A program made the position numbers and the translations under genes. A stretch of 64,000 bases of DNA. It comes from an uncultured Sphingosinicella sp. (GTDB taxonomy: Bacteria > Pseudomonadota > Alphaproteobacteria > Sphingomonadales > Sphingomonadaceae). Within the stretch, counting starts at the first letter, position 1. Every line of letters begins with the position of its first letter. The notes under the pieces are model-generated. The model was not told the DNA's origin, ran no database searches, and saw only the letters and a program-made list of their open reading frames with translations. Location: positions 1 to 64,000 of the forward strand of contig NZ_CADCWD010000052.1 in NCBI RefSeq assembly GCF_902806315.1, in the 5' to 3' direction. Of the stretch, positions 58,496 through 64,000 are shown one piece after another.

Positions 58496-60546
58496 TGGCG
58501 AAGAAAGCGCCTTTCGAGGCGATCCACCGCCACGGCTTCGTTCGCGTCGCCGCCGCGACGCCGATCGCGTCGGCGGGAGATGTGAAGTTCAACGTGAAGG
58601 CGGCGCTCGATCTTGCCCGGCAGGCGGACGAACGGGGGGTCGACCTCGTCGTCTATCCCGAGCTCAACATCTCCTCCTACGCGGTCGACGATCTTCATCT
58701 GCAGGAAGCGTTCCTCGATGCGGTGGAGGATGGCCTGGCCGAGTTCGCGCGCCAGACGGCGGGTCTCGCGCCCGTCTTTTGTGTCGGCGCTCCGCTCCGC
58801 CGCAACGGGCGGCTCTATAATTGCGGCGTCGTCGTGTCGCGCGGCCGCATTGTTGGCGTCGTGCCCAAGAGCTTTCTGCCCAACTACCGCGAATATTACG
58901 AGAAACGCTGGTTCGCCATGGGCTTCGGCCTTAACGGCATGGACATCGCCGTGGCCGGAGAGACCGTGCCGTTCGGCACCGACCTCATCTTCGCCGCAAA
59001 CGACCTCGACGACTTCATCTTCCACGTCGAGATCTGCGAGGATTATTGGGCGCCGCAGCCGCCCTCCACGGTGGGGGCACTCGCGGGCGCGCTGATCCTG
59101 TGCAATCTCAGCGCGTCCAACATCACAATCGGCAAGGCGTCCGAGCGCGCCTTGCTCTGCGCCTCGCAGTCGAACCGCTGCTGCGCCGCTTATGTCTATG
59201 CCGCCTCGGGCCCAGGCGAGAGCACGACAGACCTCGCCTGGGACGGCCAAGGCTCAATCTACGAGCTGGGCGAGCTGCTGGCGGAGTCGAGCCGCTTCGA
59301 GCGCGAGCCCGAACTCGCGGTCGCCGATATCGACGTCCAGCGCCTCCGCCTCGAGCGGATGCGGATGGGCACGTTTAATGACAATGCCATCGCCGCCGGC
59401 CACCCCGAGAAAAAGGCGAGGCGCATCCACTTCGAGCACCAGCCGCACGGCAAGGATGTCGGCTTCGAACGCAAGCTCCGCCGTTTCCCCTATGTGCCAA
59501 ACAGGCTCGAACAGCTCGACCAGGATTGTTACGAGGCGTTCAACATCCAGGTGCAGGGCCTCGCCCGCCGCTTCCAGGCCACGTCGGGGAAGCACCTCGT
59601 CATCGGCGTCTCGGGCGGGCTCGACTCCACCCATGCGCTGATCGTCGCTGCCAAGGTGTGCGATTATCTGGGCCTGCCGCGCTCCACGATCCTGGGTTTC
59701 ACCATGCCCGGCTTCGCCACGGGCGAGACGACCAAATCGAACGCCTGGGCGCTCATGAAATCCCTCGGCATCGTCGGCGAAGAGATCGACATCAAGCCGG
59801 CCGCGCGGCAGATGCTGGGCGACATGGGCCACCCCTTCTCCAGGGGCGAACCGGTCTACGACATCACCTTCGAGAACGTGCAGGCGGGTCTGCGCACCGA
59901 CTACCTCTTCCGCCTCGCCAACCAGCGCAGCGGCTTTGTCGTCGGCACCGGGGACCTGTCCGAACTCGCGCTCGGCTGGTGCACCTACGGCGTTGGCGAC
60001 CAGATGAGCCACTATGGCGTCAATGCCGGGGTGCCCAAGACTTTGATCCAGTATCTCATCCGCTGGTGCGTCAAATCGAACCAATTTGACGAAGAGACCG
60101 ACCGCATCCTCAATGCCATCCTCGAGACCAAGATATCGCCAGAGCTGGTTCCGGCGGACGAAGCGGGAATGCAGAGCACCGAAGACCGCATCGGCCCATA
60201 CGAACTTCACGACTTCTTCCTGTTCCATATCCTCAGGAGCGGGCAGCCGCCGTCCAAGGTCGCCTTCCTCGCCTGGCAGGCGTGGCACGACCGCGCGCAA
60301 GGGCTTTGGCCGTTCGATTATCCCGAAGCGCTGCAGCGCGAATATGACCTTGCGACCATCAAGAAGTGGCTGCGGGAATTCCTGTGGCGGTTTTTCCAGA
60401 CCAGCCAGTTCAAGCGCTCGGCGCTGCCCAATTCGCCAAAAGTGTCGATGGGCGGCTCGCTCAGCCCACGCGGCGACTGGCGGGCGCCTTCCGACGGCGT
60501 CGCCGGGCCGTGGCTGGATGAACTGGAAGAAGGCCTCGGAAGCTGA
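58495..60546 (+). CDS. nadE: NAD(+) synthase, glutamine-dependent
   Basis: N-terminal nitrilase-like domain ('[15 protein letters not shown]') and C-terminal synthetase ('[20 protein letters not shown]'); overlaps the cinA-like stop. Confidence 0.95.
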   Translation: MAKKAPFEAIHRHGFVRVAAATPIASAGDVKFNVKAALDLARQADERGVDLVVYPELNISSYAVDDLHLQEAFLDAVEDGLAEFARQTAGLAPVFCVGAPLRRNGRLYNCGVVVSRGRIVGVVPKSFLPNYREYYEKRWFAMGFGLNGMDIAVAGETVPFGTDLIFAANDLDDFIFHVEICEDYWAPQPPSTVGALAGALILCNLSASNITIGKASERALLCASQSNRCCAAYVYAASGPGESTTDLAWDGQGSIYELGELLAESSRFEREPELAVADIDVQRLRLERMRMGTFNDNAIAAGHPEKKARRIHFEHQPHGKDVGFERKLRRFPYVPNRLEQLDQDCYEAFNIQVQGLARRFQATSGKHLVIGVSGGLDSTHALIVAAKVCDYLGLPRSTILGFTMPGFATGETTKSNAWALMKSLGIVGEEIDIKPAARQMLGDMGHPFSRGEPVYDITFENVQAGLRTDYLFRLANQRSGFVVGTGDLSELALGWCTYGVGDQMSHYGVNAGVPKTLIQYLIRWCVKSNQFDEETDRILNAILETKISPELVPADEAGMQSTEDRIGPYELHDFFLFHILRSGQPPSKVAFLAWQAWHDRAQGLWPFDYPEALQREYDLATIKKWLREFLWRFFQTSQFKRSALPNSPKVSMGGSLSPRGDWRAPSDGVAGPWLDELEEGLGS

Positions 60547-60745
60547 GTCGGATGAGCAGAAACGAACTCTGCTGCGGCGCAGCATCGGTTCTGCTGCACA
60601 TGCGAGACAAATTCTTTCGGCCCGGTTTTCCGCGCGATTCAGCCCATAACTAATTTGGATCAGGAGAGTAGAAGTAGCTGCTCGGGAACTCGTTACGCCT
60701 GTCGTCGTTGTTTCGTCGTTCCTTTTTGCATCTTAGAGGCTTCCA

Positions 60746-63118
60746 TTGATCACATTTTCCTCCGCCTCTTCGTTGGGGCCCAAGAACCCTGCGACAAAGC
60801 CTGCGACTGACCAGACGCTGATTTGCTTTTCGCACCTGCGGTGGAATTTCGTCTTTCAGCGGCCGCAGCATCTGATGGGCCGCTTCGCGAAGGAACGACG
60901 GGTCGTCTATTGGGAGGAGCCGGAGAACGCGCTTCCGGATTTCGAACCGTCTCTTGGCGTGCGTGAATGCGCCGAAACGGGGGTCATGGTTGTCACCCCT
61001 TCTCTGCCCGAGAGCCTCAGCGAGGACGAGAAGCAGAGCGCGCTGAAGGCGCTGCTCAACGACTTCCTCGCCAATGAGGAAAAGTCGATTATCCGCTGGT
61101 ACTATACGCCGATGATGCTGCCCTTTTCGCGGCACATCAACGCGGTCTGCACCGTCTATGACTGCATGGACGAGCTTGCGAACTTCCGTTTCGCGCCGAA
61201 GGAGCTCCTGGAGCTGGAGCGCGAGCTGCTCGCCTCGTCCGACGTCGTCTTCACCGGCGGCTACAGCCTTTATGAGGCGAAGAAGGGCCGTCACCCCAAC
61301 GTCCACCCGTTCCCGTCAAGCGTCGATCGTGGGCACTTCGCAAAGGCTCGGGCCGAGCTCGATGCGCCGGCCGACCAGGCGGGGATTCCGGGGCCGCGCT
61401 TCGGCTTCTACGGGGTCATCGACGAGCGCATGGACCTGGAGATGATCGCGGCGGTCGCCGACGCTCATCCGGAATGGTCGATCGTGATGGCGGGGCCCGT
61501 CGTCAAGATCGATCCCGCCGAGCTGCCGCAGCGCAGCAACATCCACTATGTCGGCAACAAGAAATATGAGGAGCTGCCGCTCTATCTTGGCGGCTGGGAC
61601 GTCGCGTTGATGCCGTTCGCGATCAACGAGTCCACCAAGTTCATCTCGCCCACCAAGACGCCCGAATATCTGGCGGGCGGCCGCCCTGTCGTGTCGACGC
61701 CGATCAAGGACGTCGTTCGTCATTATGGCGACCTTGAAGCGGTCTATATCGCGGATGGGGCCGACGCGTTCATCGCCGCTTGCGAGAAGGCGCTTGCCCT
61801 CTCACAAGGCAATGACGAATGGCTGGGCGCGGTCGACGCCAAGCTCGCTAACATCAGCTGGGATACAACTTATGCACGTATGGCAGGCCTTGTCCGCGAA
61901 GCAGTCGCGGCTCCGCAGGCGGGTCCGCGCCTCGTGAGCAGCGCCGGCAAGAAGAAATACGACTATCTCGTCGTAGGGGCCGGCTTCGCCGGTTCCGTTC
62001 TCGCCGAGCGGCTCGCCAGCCAGCACAGCGCGCACGTGCTCGTCATTGACAAGCGGCCGCACATTGCGGGCAACGCCTTCGATCATCTCGACGAGGCGGG
62101 CGTGATGATCCACCAGTACGGGCCGCACATCTTCCACACCAATTCGGACGAGATCGTCGACTATCTGTCGCAGTTCACCAAGTGGCGGCAATATGAGCAC
62201 CGCGTGCTCGCCGACGTTCGCGACCAGCTCGTGCCGATCCCGATCAACCGCACGACGCTCAACAAGCTGTTCGAACTTGATCTCAAGACGGACGAGGAAG
62301 CGGCGGACTATCTCGCGTCGCGCGCCGAGCCGGTGGACCAGATCCGCACGTCGGAAGACGTGGTCGTCTCGGCCGTCGGACGGGAACTCTACGAATTGTT
62401 CTTCCAGGGCTATACCCGCAAACAGTGGGGCCTGGATCCCAGCGAGCTCGACAAGTCGGTCACCTCGCGCGTGCCGACCCGCACCAACACGGATGATCGC
62501 TATTTCTCTGACAAGCACAACATCATGCCGGCGGACGGCTACACGGTCATGTTCAACAACATGCTCGATCATCCTCTGATCGACGTGCTGCTCTCGACGG
62601 ATTACCGCGACGTGATGGACGAGATCGACGCCGATCACGTCATCTATACCGGCCCGATCGACGAATATTTCGACTGGCGCTACGGCAAGCTCCCCTATCG
62701 GAGCCTCAAGTTCAAGCATGAGGTGATCGATCAGGAGGTGTTCCAGCCCGTCTCGGTCGTGAACTACCCGCACCCGGACGTGCCCTATACGCGGATCACC
62801 GAGTATAAGTATCTGACCGGCCAGAAGCACAAGAAGACCAGCATCACCTACGAATATCCGTCGGCGGAAGGGGACCCTTATTACCCCATCCCGCGCCCGG
62901 AAAATCAGGAGCTGTTCAAGAAATACGAAGCACTCGCGGACGCGCAGGCCAACGTCACCTTCGTCGGCCGGCTGGCGACCTATCGCTACTACAATATGGA
63001 CCAGGTGGTCGGGCAGGCGCTCGCAGCCTTCCGCAAGCTCGACGCAGCACGGAAGGCTAAGACCGAGGCGACGAAGAGCACGAAGCGGGTGAACGTACGC
63101 ACGCTCGCCGCGGAGTAA
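60746..63118 (+). CDS. Fusion protein: N-terminal glycosyltransferase-like domain + C-terminal UDP-galactopyranose mutase
   Basis: N-terminal 'CFSHLRWNFVFQRPQHLMGRFA...MPFAINESTKFISPTKTPEYLAGGRPVVSTPI'; C-terminal 'YDYLVVGAGFAGSVLAERLASQHSAHVLVIDKRPHIAGNAFDHLDEAGVMIHQYGPHIFHT'. No stop between them. Confidence 0.93.
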   Translation: MITFSSASSLGPKNPATKPATDQTLICFSHLRWNFVFQRPQHLMGRFAKERRVVYWEEPENALPDFEPSLGVRECAETGVMVVTPSLPESLSEDEKQSALKALLNDFLANEEKSIIRWYYTPMMLPFSRHINAVCTVYDCMDELANFRFAPKELLELERELLASSDVVFTGGYSLYEAKKGRHPNVHPFPSSVDRGHFAKARAELDAPADQAGIPGPRFGFYGVIDERMDLEMIAAVADAHPEWSIVMAGPVVKIDPAELPQRSNIHYVGNKKYEELPLYLGGWDVALMPFAINESTKFISPTKTPEYLAGGRPVVSTPIKDVVRHYGDLEAVYIADGADAFIAACEKALALSQGNDEWLGAVDAKLANISWDTTYARMAGLVREAVAAPQAGPRLVSSAGKKKYDYLVVGAGFAGSVLAERLASQHSAHVLVIDKRPHIAGNAFDHLDEAGVMIHQYGPHIFHTNSDEIVDYLSQFTKWRQYEHRVLADVRDQLVPIPINRTTLNKLFELDLKTDEEAADYLASRAEPVDQIRTSEDVVVSAVGRELYELFFQGYTRKQWGLDPSELDKSVTSRVPTRTNTDDRYFSDKHNIMPADGYTVMFNNMLDHPLIDVLLSTDYRDVMDEIDADHVIYTGPIDEYFDWRYGKLPYRSLKFKHEVIDQEVFQPVSVVNYPHPDVPYTRITEYKYLTGQKHKKTSITYEYPSAEGDPYYPIPRPENQELFKKYEALADAQANVTFVGRLATYRYYNMDQVVGQALAAFRKLDAARKAKTEATKSTKRVNVRTLAAE

Positions 63119-63136
63119 GTCCAACCTACGCCCTTC

Positions 63137-63177
63137 AGCCCCTCCCCTTGATGGGGAGGGGTTGGGGTGGGGTGGCG
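63137..63177. repeat. Left inverted repeat flanking the DUF559 gene
   Basis: AGCCCCTCCCCTTGATGGGGAGGGGTTGGGGTGGGGTGGCG, inverted relative to 63536-63573 with a few single-base indels. Confidence 0.85.
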
Positions 63178-63196
63178 TCCGAGCTTAAGTCTCGGA

Positions 63197-63577
63197 ATGC
63201 GTTACCGCCCACCCGTCGGCGTTACTCCCCAGGTGCGGCGCCTTCGCAACAATCCGACAGATGCCGAGAAGGCAATGTGAAACCTGCTGCGCGAAAACTT
63301 CCCAGAACAGCATTTCCGCCGGCAGGTGCCCATCCGAGATTTCAAGGCCGACTTTGCCAGCCACCGGAGCAAGCTCGTCATCGAAGTCGATGGCGGGCAG
63401 CACGGTGAGACAAGTGATGAAGAGCGGACCAGGCTGATTGAAGCCGAAGGTTATCGCGTCGTCCGCTTTTGGAACCACGACGTGCTTGGCAACGCGGACG
63501 GTGTAGCAACTTCGATCGCCGAAGCCCTGCGCCGGCGCCACCCCACCCAACCCTCCCCATCAAGGGGAGGGCTTTAG
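63197..63577 (+). pseudogene. DUF559 (Vsr/endonuclease-fold-like) gene with in-frame TGA
   Basis: Frame reads MRYRPPVGVTPQVRRLRNNPTDAEKAM*NLLRENFPEQHFRRQVPIRDFKADFASHRSKLVIEVDGGQHGE...; TGA at 63278-63280 where DUF559 proteins usually have Trp. Confidence 0.8.
63536..63573. repeat. Right inverted repeat flanking (and encoding the C-terminus of) the DUF559 gene
   Basis: CGCCACCCCACCCAACCCTCCCCATCAAGGGGAGGGCTT; translates as HPTQPSPSRGGL. Confidence 0.85.
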
Positions 63578-64000
63578 CTGGCCGGCCGCGCCGCCTTCTG
63601 CTCCGCCACCATCGCAGCCACATCCTCCAGCAGCTTTCGCGCGTCGTAGACGATGCCGTCCTTCACCGTCCATCTGACGCCGCCCACCCGCTCCACCTTT
63701 CCGTCCTTGTCCAGCCGCTCGAAGCCGGTGCCGTAGAGCGTCTTGAAATTGTGCAGCGGGTTTTCCGGCGCGATCACCAGGTCGGCGAGCATCCCCGGCC
63801 GCACGACACCCATGGGCGGCTCGACCCCCTTGGGATCGTAGATGGCGTGGGCGCCATTGGTGGTCGCGGCCTGGATCACCTCCAGCGGCGAGAAGCCCGC
63901 CTCTTGCAGCATCTCCAGCTCCTGCACATAAGCAAAGCCCCAGGTCTGGTAGATATAGCCCGGGTCGGAGCCGGTCGTGACCCGCCCGCCCATATTCTTA
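63574..64000 (-). CDS. Amidohydrolase family protein, C-terminal part (5' end beyond window)
   Basis: 'LEMLQEAGFSPLEVIQAATTNGAHAIYDPKGVEPPMGVVRPGMLADLVIAPENPL' is an amidohydrolase C-terminus. Confidence 0.85.
   Translation of the reverse strand, partial: KNMGGRVTTGSDPGYIYQTWGFAYVQELEMLQEAGFSPLEVIQAATTNGAHAIYDPKGVEPPMGVVRPGMLADLVIAPENPLHNFKTLYGTGFERLDKDGKVERVGGVRWTVKDGIVYDARKLLEDVAAMVAEQKAARPAS

Overview
64-kb window of GC-rich chromosomal DNA. Gene content (dnaN/recF/gyrB order, PEPxxWA-CTERM protein, phaC-phasin-clpS-murA run, DUF559 gene with flanking repeats) suggests a sphingomonad-type alphaproteobacterium; this is inferred from content, not from a search. I found no rRNA, tRNA, CRISPR array or intact transposase. 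Most of the window is ordinary core or house-keeping sequence: dnaN(partial)-[TA pair]-recF-gyrB, ligase-associated repair genes, mntR, a hybrid histidine kinase, hsp20, phaC/phasin, clpS, murA, an RND efflux pair, a nucleotide-sugar dehydrogenase, nadE and UDP-galactopyranose mutase. The most distinctive region is 40.7-56.4 kb. It encodes a histidine kinase and sigma54-type response regulator, divergent from a long collinear gene set: a 49-aa membrane peptide, a HlyD/MacA adaptor, a single MacB-type ATPase, a RidA-family protein with a signal-peptide-like N-terminus, and four tandem ~830-aa MacB/FtsX-type permeases. The intergenic DNA holds divergent -24/-12 sigma54-like promoters and four copies of a palindrome nGTYCG-N4-CGRACn arranged as two pairs. 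Other notable items are a glycosyltransferase/UDP-galactopyranose-mutase fusion, a DUF559 gene with an in-frame stop flanked by long inverted repeats, a candidate ROSE-like thermometer upstream of hsp20, an overlapping bidirectional EcfG-like promoter, a pair of TGAACAG-NN-CGTTCAG palindromes, and several sub-60-aa ORFs missing from the ORF track.
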